In this document: piece after piece, positions 15,584 through 22,764 of the stretch | Position numbering within the stretch: the stretch's first letter is position 1 | Layout: each line of letters starts with the position of its first letter | Assembly (NCBI GenBank): GCA_900770215.1 | Contig: CAAGJW010000098.1 | Span: 1 to 46,225, forward strand | Length of the DNA: 46,225 nt | Direction: 5' to 3' | Origin: Bacteroidales bacterium | GTDB lineage: Bacteria > Bacteroidota > Bacteroidia > Bacteroidales > Muribaculaceae | Made by a program: the position numbers and the translations under genes | Notes under the pieces: model-generated | The model's input: only the letters and a program-made list of their open reading frames with translations | Database searches by the model: none | Told to the model about the DNA's origin: nothing

Positions 15584-16458
15584 AAAATATATGTAATCAT
15601 TGCGGACAAGTCATCCCCGACGGGGCTAAAGTGTGCCCCAATTGTGGCACACCCGCAGCCAATGCTGCTCAGGATGAAAAGAAGATATGGGAGCGCGACG
15701 ACCTGAAGCCTGCCGTGGAGACCAATGCCGATAGCGCCGAAGAGCCAGCACAACCAGGCATCGCCCCTCCCCCATTCCACGAGCCTGCCCGGCGGCCCAA
15801 GCGAAAATTCTTCTGGGTTGCCATCACGCTTGGAGCCATAGCCGTTGTGCTCATCATCATCATGCTCATCGCGTGGCTGGCCAACCACAGCAGCGTGCAC
15901 TATTCACACTACACCACGCGGGAGCACACCACAGTGACCCGCACACCCCACGGCACAATCACGGTGACTACCAGCGGCAACCTGAGCAGCACGCAGGCCG
16001 ACTCGATGATGCAAGCCGCCATGGCCGAAATGCAACAGACCGACAGCGTCATGCAAGCCATGATGAACTCGATGATGGGTGGCGGAGCCGACCCCTTTGC
16101 CAGCGAAATGGAGGAGGGCGAAATGGACCCACGACACGCAGTGCACCAGCAACGCCGCATCTCCACATCGTCGATGCCCACCCTGGCAGGCCACATAGGG
16201 AAACGGGAATTTGTGATGGTGCTCAATCTCAAAGACCCACAAAACGTGAAAGGCTCTGGCAGTTATGTAGCCAATGGCAAGGAGCAGGGCAAACTGCACC
16301 TGCTGGGCATACAGGACGGCGAGGCGCTCACGGTGTCGATCTACGGACAAGGCAACAGCCTGCAAGGCACCCTATCGGGAAGCTACGACGGCGTGCAATA
16401 CCAAGGCAGCTACCAGGTCGACGGCAAGGAGACACCCTTCGCTCTCTATGTGAGATAG
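15580..16458 (+). CDS. Zinc-ribbon single-pass membrane protein of unknown function
   Basis: A 292-residue protein starting at the ATG overlapping the kinase-like gene's stop. An N-terminal zinc ribbon holds Cys5, Cys8, Cys19 and Cys22 (CNHC and CPNC knuckles). A charged, Pro-rich linker leads to one membrane helix (about 77-101) flanked by an RRPKRK basic patch, so the ribbon should be cytoplasmic. Outside, a Thr-rich stretch (about 112-133), a Met-rich segment (about 143-167) and a C-terminal beta-rich domain (about 203-292) with repeated GxYxG-type strands follow. The topology suggests a cytoplasmic sensor or docking module tied to an external domain, but no function can be assigned. Confidence 0.8.
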   Translation: MKNICNHCGQVIPDGAKVCPNCGTPAANAAQDEKKIWERDDLKPAVETNADSAEEPAQPGIAPPPFHEPARRPKRKFFWVAITLGAIAVVLIIIMLIAWLANHSSVHYSHYTTREHTTVTRTPHGTITVTTSGNLSSTQADSMMQAAMAEMQQTDSVMQAMMNSMMGGGADPFASEMEEGEMDPRHAVHQQRRISTSSMPTLAGHIGKREFVMVLNLKDPQNVKGSGSYVANGKEQGKLHLLGIQDGEALTVSIYGQGNSLQGTLSGSYDGVQYQGSYQVDGKETPFALYVR

Positions 16459-16484
16459 ACGTTGATGCCCAATGACAGAAAAGG

Positions 16485-16529
16485 GAGCGGGACAAAGTCG
16501 TGAGATGACACAATGACTTTGTCCCGCTC
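16485..16529. terminator. Bidirectional terminator between convergent genes
   Basis: A perfect 15-bp inverted repeat (16485-16499 with 16515-16529) with a 15-nt loop. The plus strand continues TATTTTATTG and the minus strand CCCTTTTC, so it can serve both the zinc-ribbon gene and the convergent phosphatase gene. Confidence 0.8.
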
Positions 16530-16578
16530 TATTTTATTGCAAAATCTATTATTGCAGAAACCTGTTACGACACAGGCA

Positions 16579-17316
16579 TCAGCGCACCATGTCGTTGACA
16601 ATGCGGCCCTGTATTTTGGACGAAATCTTTTTCCAGTCGCGGCTTGTGATATAGTCTTCAATGATTTCGGCATGCTGCAGGTTGTGCATGTCGCTGCCCA
16701 GCATGTCGATGAGATTGTTCTTGATGATCCACAGCGCAACATCCCTGGCACCCGAGCCAAAGTAGCCCGCCAGCGAGAGGATATTGACCTGGAAGCTCAC
16801 CCCATTGGCATGCAGGCGCTCGTAGCGCTCACGCCGGTCGTAGTAATAGTGATAGCGCTCGGGGTGAGCCAGAATGGGATGATAGCCCTTGCACTGCAAG
16901 TCGAAGAGCAACTGGTCGATCTCGATGAGCTCCTGGGTGAATGAATTCTCGAGCAGGATATAGTTGCCTGGCATGGGCAACACGCGACCGGCGGCATAGA
17001 GCTTGTTCCAGTACTCGTCGATGCGATATTCAGAAGAGAGGTGCAACTCGACGTCGAGGCCTGCATCGGCAACGGCCTGCTTGAGCAAGGTGAAGGCGGC
17101 CGAGAGACTTTCGGGGGTGTTTTCAAAGGTTTCGGCAGTAGTGTGCGAAGTCAAGATCACGCGGTTCACACCCATGTCGAGCTCAGCCTGAAGCATCTTG
17201 AGCGAGTCGCTCACCGAAGCCGAGCCGTGGTCAACGCCGGGCAGGATGTGGCAGTGCACATCGGTGTGATAAAACAATTTGGCATCCGCTTTTTTCTTCT
17301 TAAAAAAATCAAACAT
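16579..17316 (-). CDS. CpsB/YwqE-type PHP-domain phosphatase
   Basis: A 245-residue PHP-fold protein of the manganese-dependent tyrosine phosphatase family usually tied to capsule or exopolysaccharide export. Metal-binding elements are visible in order: DVHCHILPGVDHG (His21, His23), LTSH, SSEYRID, ILLENSF, ILAHPERY and GSDMHN. In relatives the first element ends VDDG; here it is VDHG, so one expected Asp ligand is His30. The start used is the ATG at 17316 (MFDFFKKKK), not an in-frame ATG at 17370. No capsule genes are adjacent, and it is divergent from a secreted hydrolase-like gene. Confidence 0.85.
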   Translation of the reverse strand: MFDFFKKKKADAKLFYHTDVHCHILPGVDHGSASVSDSLKMLQAELDMGVNRVILTSHTTAETFENTPESLSAAFTLLKQAVADAGLDVELHLSSEYRIDEYWNKLYAAGRVLPMPGNYILLENSFTQELIEIDQLLFDLQCKGYHPILAHPERYHYYYDRRERYERLHANGVSFQVNILSLAGYFGSGARDVALWIIKNNLIDMLGSDMHNLQHAEIIEDYITSRDWKKISSKIQGRIVNDMVR

Positions 17317-17338
17317 GATATCCTCAATTTTTGTCATG

Positions 17339-17346
17339 CAAAGGTA
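17339..17346 (-). promoter_or_regulatory. -7 promoter element of the PHP phosphatase gene
   Basis: The minus strand reads TACCTTTG, a perfect TAnnTTTG, 22 bp before the start at 17316. No clear -33 TTTG is visible. It mirrors the plus-strand element at 17371-17378. Confidence 0.45.
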
Positions 17347-17370
17347 GCACAAAAATCCCGTATTTTTCAT

Positions 17371-17378
17371 TACCTTTG
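17371..17378 (+). promoter_or_regulatory. -7 promoter element of the secreted hydrolase-like gene
   Basis: TACCTTTG, a perfect -7 box, with 21 bp to the ATG at 17400. It is the exact reverse complement of the element at 17339-17346, 24 bp away. Confidence 0.45.
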
Positions 17379-17399
17379 AAACGCGAATACATAGAAATC

Positions 17400-18395
17400 A
17401 TGATAAAAGAAATTAAAAACACTATTTTTTCATTACTACTCATTCTCTACATCGGCACTGTGCCAGCCCTGGCCAGTGAGAAAGTGAACGAGCAGTGGCA
17501 AAAGACTGTGCTGGCCGCCATCGACTCCTTCCCGCAACGCGGGGGCTACTACACCGGGAGTCGGCCCACAGCCACCTTTTCCACAACCGCCTGGCAAGGG
17601 CTTGAGAGCGCCTTCACGATGCAGCCTGGCGACAAAAAGCCCCGCTTCAGCCCTGCCAAGGCACAGCCATCGTTTTGCTCGAGTGCCACTTTCTCGGTCA
17701 TCGTCAAAGCTCTCATCATGTGGGACACCAAGGGCAAGATCTCGCGTCAGGCCTGGCACAACATGAAGCCTTGTGTGGGCATTGCCGGTCCACTCAACCC
17801 GCAAGGCCTCTCTCAAGCCGACGGTCAGGGTTTCTGGGGACGGGCCAACGCCAACGGCCCATCGCTGGGCTGCCTGGTGCACGAGTTGGGCGCCGGATTC
17901 AGCATGACGGCCTACCGTGGTGCCAAGAGCATGAAAAACAAGGAGACACCCAATGAGGCCTACATGACCGACGAGCAATGGCGCAACGACCCGATATGGA
18001 GCCACATGGTGCCAGGCGACATTGTGAAAATATTCTGGAACCGCAACGACGACCGCGGCAGCGACCGCGGGGCCATCATAGGCGACAACGGCGTGAAGGG
18101 CGATGACCAGGAGGCCGGCCACAGCGTGGTCTTCACAGGTTTTGACCCCGAGGGCAATCTCACCTACTGGAGCAGCAACGGGCCAGGACGGGAGCCTGCC
18201 AAGATGGGCTATGGCACAGCACACTGCGACAAGCTGAAGATACAACGCATCGTGGTCACCCGCATCTTGCGCCCCGAGCGCTTCGACCGCGTGAAGCACA
18301 TGCCACCCACAAGCATCGACCAGTACCTCTATGACTTGAACGGCAAGAAGCACTCCACAACCGCCGAGTTGAAACGCCACTGCGGCATCAAATGA
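17400..18395 (+). CDS. Secreted putative papain-like hydrolase, family not recognised
   Basis: A 331-residue exported protein. A signal peptide (residues 1-26, ending PALA before SEK) is clear from the ATG at 17400; the in-frame upstream ATG at 17331 is rejected because it would bury the signal and precede the promoter. Three features suggest an NlpC/P60- or CHAP-like cysteine hydrolase: QPSFCSSATF with Cys93 at a helix start, MVPGDIVKIFW (203-213), and AGHSVVFTGF with His241 followed by YWSSN with Asn260. A Gly-rich middle (about 128-165) resembles an active-site surround. Peptidoglycan would be a plausible target. Cysteines 125, 158, 276 and 328 could form disulfides. The assignment is inference from motif order only. 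Confidence 0.7.
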   Translation: MIKEIKNTIFSLLLILYIGTVPALASEKVNEQWQKTVLAAIDSFPQRGGYYTGSRPTATFSTTAWQGLESAFTMQPGDKKPRFSPAKAQPSFCSSATFSVIVKALIMWDTKGKISRQAWHNMKPCVGIAGPLNPQGLSQADGQGFWGRANANGPSLGCLVHELGAGFSMTAYRGAKSMKNKETPNEAYMTDEQWRNDPIWSHMVPGDIVKIFWNRNDDRGSDRGAIIGDNGVKGDDQEAGHSVVFTGFDPEGNLTYWSSNGPGREPAKMGYGTAHCDKLKIQRIVVTRILRPERFDRVKHMPPTSIDQYLYDLNGKKHSTTAELKRHCGIK

Positions 18396-18438
18396 CCAGA
18401 GTCACTACAAAATCGCAACTTTAACAAAAAAACAAAGC

Positions 18439-19185
18439 ATGGAAACAAGCAACAGCAAAGAATTCACTCAAAAATATTTTCTCACAGCTGCCGAGTGCAA
18501 TCCCGAGCAAGAAATGCCCCTCACGCTGGTGATGAGCCGCATTATCGAGGTAGCCACACTGCATGCCAATGCCTGGGGAGTGGGCTACAGCAGGCTCATA
18601 GAAGATAACCAGGGCTGGGTGCTCTCGAGAGTGACCATCGAGATGACACGATATCCCCGGGTAAACGAGCAGTACAGCTTCACCACATGGATTGAGGATT
18701 ACAACCGCCACTTCTCGCAGCGCAACATGGAAATATGCGACAAAGACGGTGTGGTGATAGGCGGAGTGCGCACGATATGGATGGTGATAAACTATGTCAC
18801 ACGCGAGGGTGTAGACATTTCAAAGCTGAGTTACATAAGCAACAACATTGCCAACAGGAAAAGCCACATTGCTCCACAAGGCCGCCTGCGCATGGTGACC
18901 GAAGCCACCCACAGCACCAGCTACACCTTCAAGTACACCGATTGCGACATCAACCGCCATGTGAACACGGTGAAATATCTCGAATTGCTTATGGACCAAT
19001 TCCCGCTTGAAAAATACGACACACAGATGGTGAACCGCCTCGAGATCGCCTTCATGCACGAGACCCGCTGCGGCGACACTGTGGTTGTCAATCTCGACGA
19101 GAGCGACGGGCTCGACTGCAAGCTGTCGGTCGACAGCGGCAGGCTGAGCCATTGCCGGGCCCGGTTCTGCTTCAGCCCGAGATGA
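18439..19185 (+). CDS. Acyl-ACP thioesterase
   Basis: A 248-residue double-hotdog protein of the bacterial FatA/FatB-like family that releases free fatty acids from acyl carrier protein. The first hotdog runs about 8-130 (LTLVMSRIIEVATLHANAWGVG; WIEDYNRHFSQRNMEI); the second begins at about 155 with TDCDINRHVNTVKYLE, which includes the Asn-x-His-Val-Asn active-site pattern. It starts 43 bp after the hydrolase-like gene and may share its transcript. Its 3' end overlaps the convergent yigZ by 14 bp. Confidence 0.9.
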   Translation: METSNSKEFTQKYFLTAAECNPEQEMPLTLVMSRIIEVATLHANAWGVGYSRLIEDNQGWVLSRVTIEMTRYPRVNEQYSFTTWIEDYNRHFSQRNMEICDKDGVVIGGVRTIWMVINYVTREGVDISKLSYISNNIANRKSHIAPQGRLRMVTEATHSTSYTFKYTDCDINRHVNTVKYLELLMDQFPLEKYDTQMVNRLEIAFMHETRCGDTVVVNLDESDGLDCKLSVDSGRLSHCRARFCFSPR

Positions 19186-19774
19186 CGGCCAATCCTGCAA
19201 CGTCGAGCAAGCGTTGCTTCAACGGCGGCAAGCGGTCGGCATCGGTCTCGAGAGTCATCAAGCAGTCGTTGTCAAAGTGCTGGTCAATCACGCGTATCTT
19301 CTCGTCGCCCTTCACAATCTTCATCACATCGTTCATGCTCAAGTAGGGAAAATTGAAAGTCACGCGAGCTTGCTCATGGCACTCTATAATCACGGCACTG
19401 GCAATAGCCTGGCGTGCAGCCTCACGGTAGGCAGCGATGAGCCCCGACGTGCCCAGCTTGATGCCGCCAAAGTAGCGCACCACCACAATCACGACGTTGG
19501 TCAACCCGAAAGAGTTGATTTGCCCCAAGATGGGTTTTCCCGCCGTGCCCGAGGGCTCGCCGTTGTCGCTCGAGAGATACTCGTTGCGAGCGGTGCCTAT
19601 CATATAGGCCCAGCAGCAATGCCGTGCATCGTGGTACTCGTTGCCTATGCGCTTCACCACAGCACGGGCCTCTTCGGCCGTTGCTACAGGGATTGCAAAA
19701 GAAATGAACTTGCTCATTTTCTCCTTGTAGAGGCCTCGCGACTCGGCTTGAATGGTTTTGAAAAAATCGCTCAT
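19172..19774 (-). CDS. yigZ: YigZ/IMPACT family protein
   Basis: A 200-residue protein of the UPF0029/IMPACT family. The N-terminal domain shows the signature block DNGEPSGTAGKPILGQI and VVIVVVRYFGGIKLGTSGLIAAY (about 70-120); a C-terminal ferredoxin-like domain (DUF1949 type) follows. The start used is the ATG at 19774 (MSDFFKTIQAESRG), because the in-frame ATG at 19852 would add 26 residues encoded across the promoter. The biochemical role is unsettled; links to translation and proteolysis have been proposed for relatives. It is convergent with, and overlaps, the thioesterase. Confidence 0.93.
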   Translation of the reverse strand: MSDFFKTIQAESRGLYKEKMSKFISFAIPVATAEEARAVVKRIGNEYHDARHCCWAYMIGTARNEYLSSDNGEPSGTAGKPILGQINSFGLTNVVIVVVRYFGGIKLGTSGLIAAYREAARQAIASAVIIECHEQARVTFNFPYLSMNDVMKIVKGDEKIRVIDQHFDNDCLMTLETDADRLPPLKQRLLDVAGLAVISG

Positions 19775-19782
19775 ATCGGTTA

Positions 19783-19819
19783 CAAAGTTATCAATAATTG
19801 AAATAAATGTGTAACTTTG
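19783..19819. promoter_or_regulatory. Divergent -7 boxes for yigZ (minus) and the DUF4494 gene (plus)
   Basis: TAACTTTG occurs on the minus strand at 19790-19783 and on the plus strand at 19812-19819, an exact inverted repeat with a 21-bp gap. Each -7 box falls about where the other promoter's -33 would be, so the two promoters probably exclude each other. The yigZ box ends only 8 bp before its ATG, implying a nearly leaderless message. Confidence 0.5.
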
Positions 19820-19893
19820 CATTACAAAAAACACATCAATCAAGGCAATCAAATTTATATTTTAGTCATTAATATTTTAAAAGTATCATCAAC

Positions 19894-20382
19894 ATGTCAC
19901 AATGGTTTGAAACAAAAGTAAAATACGATAAAACACTCGAAACTGGCAACATCAAGACGGTGACCGAGCCTTATTTGGTCGATGCGCTGTCGTTCACCGA
20001 GGCCGAAGCAAGAATTACCGAAGAAATGCAACCCTACATCTCAGGCGAGTTCACCGTGTCGGCAGTCAAGAAAGTGCGTCTCGACGACATCTTCTACGAC
20101 GACAGCGGCGACAAGTGGTACAAGGTGAAAATCAACATGATCACCATCGACGAGAAGACAGCTGCCGAGAAGCGCACCCCGTCCTACTACCTGGTGCAGG
20201 CCAGCGAGTTCAAATATGCCCTCGAGACCTTCATAAAGGGAATGAACGGCACCATGTTTGACTACGAAATCGCACAAATCACCGAGACACCGCTTCTCGA
20301 TGTCTTTGCAGCCAACTTGCAAGAGACTCTGGCCGACAAGGCTGCACGTCAGAGCGCGCAAAATGATGAAGCCCAGCAGTAG
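19894..20382 (+). CDS. DUF4494 domain-containing protein
   Basis: A 162-residue cytoplasmic protein of a family found mainly in Bacteroidetes and without a known function. The diagnostic block TEPYLVDALSFTEAEARITEEM (about 27-48) is followed by ISGEFTVSAVKK and GDKWYKVKINMITIDEK; a second half (SYYLVQASEFKYALETFIKGMNGTMFDY) completes it. The C-terminus is an Ala/Gln/Asp-rich tail. It is 62 bp upstream of yggS with no terminator between them, so co-transcription is likely, and genetic linkage to PLP homeostasis is the only contextual hint. Confidence 0.9.
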   Translation: MSQWFETKVKYDKTLETGNIKTVTEPYLVDALSFTEAEARITEEMQPYISGEFTVSAVKKVRLDDIFYDDSGDKWYKVKINMITIDEKTAAEKRTPSYYLVQASEFKYALETFIKGMNGTMFDYEIAQITETPLLDVFAANLQETLADKAARQSAQNDEAQQ

Positions 20383-20444
20383 TGTGCAGCTGCAAGAGCA
20401 CCTTCCCATTATATAACATTTAAAGCACTATTTTTCAACACGCT

Positions 20445-21110
20445 ATGTCGATTGGAGAAAACATAAGCAAAATCACGTCACAGCTGCCCGAGGGAGTGAG
20501 ACTGGTGGCTGTGTCAAAATATCATCCCGTCGAGAAGCTGCAAGAGGCCTACGACGCTGGCCAACGCCTTTTCGGCGAGAACCACGCGCAAGAATTGGTG
20601 CAAAAGCACCCTCAGCTACCACCCGACATCGAGTGGCACATGATAGGGCACTTGCAAACCAACAAGGTGCGCATGATCATGCCCGTAGTGAAACTCATTG
20701 AGAGCATCGACAGCGTGAAACTGCTCAAGACCGTCGAGAAAGAGGCTGCACGCATCGACCGAAGCGTCGACGTGCTGCTGCAGCTGCACGTGGCCCAAGA
20801 GGAAACCAAGAGCGGCTTCACCATCGATGAGCTGCTCGATGCAGCCAGCCAGGGGCTGCTCCAGGGTTATGCCCACGTGCGCATTGTAGGACTCATGGCC
20901 ATGGCCACCAACACTCCCGATGTGAAGCAGGTAGCTCATGAGTTTGGACTGGTGCACCGCACCTTCGAGCAAATGAAGAAAGAGTATTTCGACTACCCTG
21001 AGTTCAAGGAGCTGAGCATGGGCATGAGCCACGACTGGAAGATAGCCGTCGACCAAGGCTCGACGATGGTGCGCATAGGCACCGACATCTTCGGGCCAAG
21101 GGAATACTGA
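20445..21110 (+). CDS. yggS: YggS/PLPBP family pyridoxal-phosphate homeostasis protein
   Basis: A 221-residue PLP-binding protein with an alanine-racemase-like barrel but no known catalysis; relatives buffer PLP and affect amino-acid pools. LVAVSKYHPVEKLQEAYDAG (about 19-38) carries the PLP lysine in VSK, followed by FGENHAQELVQK, IEWHMIGHLQTNKV, LSMGMSHDWKIAV and VRIGTDIFGPREY at the C-terminus. All family blocks are present at normal length. It follows the DUF4494 gene and precedes a leader containing a long hairpin. Confidence 0.95.
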   Translation: MSIGENISKITSQLPEGVRLVAVSKYHPVEKLQEAYDAGQRLFGENHAQELVQKHPQLPPDIEWHMIGHLQTNKVRMIMPVVKLIESIDSVKLLKTVEKEAARIDRSVDVLLQLHVAQEETKSGFTIDELLDAASQGLLQGYAHVRIVGLMAMATNTPDVKQVAHEFGLVHRTFEQMKKEYFDYPEFKELSMGMSHDWKIAVDQGSTMVRIGTDIFGPREY

Positions 21111-21165
21111 AAATTGCAAGCGAAACGACTTGATGTGAGTAATTTCACTCAAAAAAGAAGATTTT

Positions 21166-21217
21166 TGAAAAATTTGCTGTAAATTTACACTCGGATATCG
21201 ATACAGCAAATTTTTCA
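21166..21217 (+). promoter_or_regulatory. Long AT-rich stem-loop in the leader of the MFS gene
   Basis: A perfect 14-bp inverted repeat (21166-21179 with 21204-21217) encloses a 24-nt loop, with further pairing possible across a 7-nt bulge (AAAAGA with TCTTTT). It lies 56 bp after yggS and 56 bp before the MFS start. It may be a yggS terminator, since TCTTTTAAG follows, or a leader element controlling the transporter. Confidence 0.5.
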
Positions 21218-21273
21218 TCTTTTAAGTAATAAGGAACCAAAATTAAATAATAACATTCATAAACAAAACAAAA

Positions 21274-22563
21274 ATGGCTCAACAGAAAAAACAATGGGTA
21301 GCCATCATCATGATGTTTCTACTCTTCGCAATGATTGCATTTGTCACCAACCTGTGCAATCCTATGGCAGTGATTACCAAAAACCAGTTTCACATTTCCA
21401 ACTTCCAGTCTCAACTTGGCAATGCGGCCAACTTCATTGCCTATCTGGTGATGGGTATTCCGTCGGGACTGCTTCTGAAAAAAATCGGTTACAAAAACAC
21501 CGCTCTGCTGGCAATTGCGATAGGCTTTGTAGGCGTGTTTCTAGAATATGTGTCAGGCTGGGACAGCGTGCAAAGCTTCTGGGTTTACCTTCTGGGTGCA
21601 TTCATTGCCGGCTTCTGCATGTGCATGCTCAACACTGTAGTCAACCCCATGCTCAACACCCTGGGAGGTGGCGGCAACAAGGGCAACCAGCTCATCCAGT
21701 TCGGCGGTGCGTGCAACTCGTTTGCTGCAACAATTGTCACCATCCTGGTGGGCGCACTTGTGGGCGACACGGCCAAGGCCACGATCTCCGACGCCAACCC
21801 GGCACTGTTTATCGCACTGGGTGTGTTTGCGCTCGTGTTTGTAGTGCTTGCACTCGTCAAGATACCTGAGCCCATGACCAACACCGTCAAGGCCGAGGGC
21901 AATACCACAACAGGCGCTTTCAAATACCGCCACTTCAACCTCGGCATCCTTGCCATCTTCTTGTATTTGGGCGTTGAGGTGGGTCTTCCCACCTATGTGC
22001 TTCAGTACCTGTCAACACCGGCCGATGCAGCAACGCCAGGTTTCGGCATGGATGCCGGCATTGCAGCCACCATAGCTGGCGTATACTGGCTGCTTATGCT
22101 TGTGGGCCGTCTTGTGGGCGGTGCCATAGGTGGCAAGGTGAGCAGCCGCACGCAGGTGAGCTTCTTGGCAAGCGTAGTGATCGTGTTTGTACTCATCGGC
22201 ATGTTTGCACCCACAAGCGTCCATGTTCCCATCGTTGGTTTCAAGGGTTCGAGCGGTTCGCTCACCACGGCACAAGTTCCCGTTGGCATCCTGTTTCTGG
22301 TGCTCGGCGGCCTGTGCACATCGGTGATGTGGGGCGGCATCTTCAACATGGCAGTTGAAGGACTCGGCAAGTACACCGAGTTTGCCAGCGGCATGTTCAT
22401 GACCATGGTTGTGGGCGGCGGCATCCTCGTTCCGCTCCAGGGCTGGGTAGCCGATGCAACGGGCAGCTTCCAGATCAGCTACACCGTGGTGCTTTTGTGC
22501 GCAGCCTACATTCTCTTCTATGCACGTGTGGGCAGCAAAACCAACATGAAGAACGCAGCCTAA
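21274..22563 (+). CDS. MFS sugar transporter (fucose/glucose/galactose FHS-like)
   Basis: A 429-residue protein with twelve predicted helices. The N-terminal half, with FVTNLCNPMAVITKNQF, QLGNAANFIAYLVMGIPSG and LLKKIGYKNTALL, resembles the FucP/GluP (FHS) branch of the major facilitator superfamily, which imports L-fucose, glucose or galactose with protons or Na+. The linker between halves is at about 200-220. The substrate cannot be fixed from sequence alone. It stands alone between a leader hairpin and a strong terminator; transketolase follows under its own promoter. Confidence 0.85.
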   Translation: MAQQKKQWVAIIMMFLLFAMIAFVTNLCNPMAVITKNQFHISNFQSQLGNAANFIAYLVMGIPSGLLLKKIGYKNTALLAIAIGFVGVFLEYVSGWDSVQSFWVYLLGAFIAGFCMCMLNTVVNPMLNTLGGGGNKGNQLIQFGGACNSFAATIVTILVGALVGDTAKATISDANPALFIALGVFALVFVVLALVKIPEPMTNTVKAEGNTTTGAFKYRHFNLGILAIFLYLGVEVGLPTYVLQYLSTPADAATPGFGMDAGIAATIAGVYWLLMLVGRLVGGAIGGKVSSRTQVSFLASVVIVFVLIGMFAPTSVHVPIVGFKGSSGSLTTAQVPVGILFLVLGGLCTSVMWGGIFNMAVEGLGKYTEFASGMFMTMVVGGGILVPLQGWVADATGSFQISYTVVLLCAAYILFYARVGSKTNMKNAA

Positions 22564-22597
22564 AAGCAGGATTAGCACACTATCAACCTATCTCATC

Positions 22598-22638
22598 ACA
22601 TGACTGCGGCTCCGTTTTGGGCCGCAGTCATGTTTTTT
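22598..22638 (+). terminator. Rho-independent terminator after the MFS gene
   Basis: A perfect 13-bp stem (22598-22610 with 22621-22633) has a 10-nt loop, a GC-rich centre (GCGGC/GCCGC) and an immediate TTTTTC run. It lies 35 bp after the MFS stop. Confidence 0.88.
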
Positions 22639-22678
22639 CAGAATAAACCGAGCATAGGTTATCATTTCAATCTAAAAA

Positions 22679-22710
22679 TTTGGTGATGCACCTTTAATTT
22701 TGTACTTTCG
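22679..22710 (+). promoter_or_regulatory. Putative transketolase promoter
   Basis: TTTG (22679-22682), a 20-bp gap and TACTTTCG (22703-22710) match the Bacteroidetes consensus with one mismatch in the -7 box. The leader to the ATG at 22765 would be about 50 nt, AT-rich, without a Shine-Dalgarno site. Confidence 0.55.
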
Positions 22711-22764
22711 TAAAAAATAAGACCTACACATATTATATACTAACCAATAAAACAGCAAATCGTT

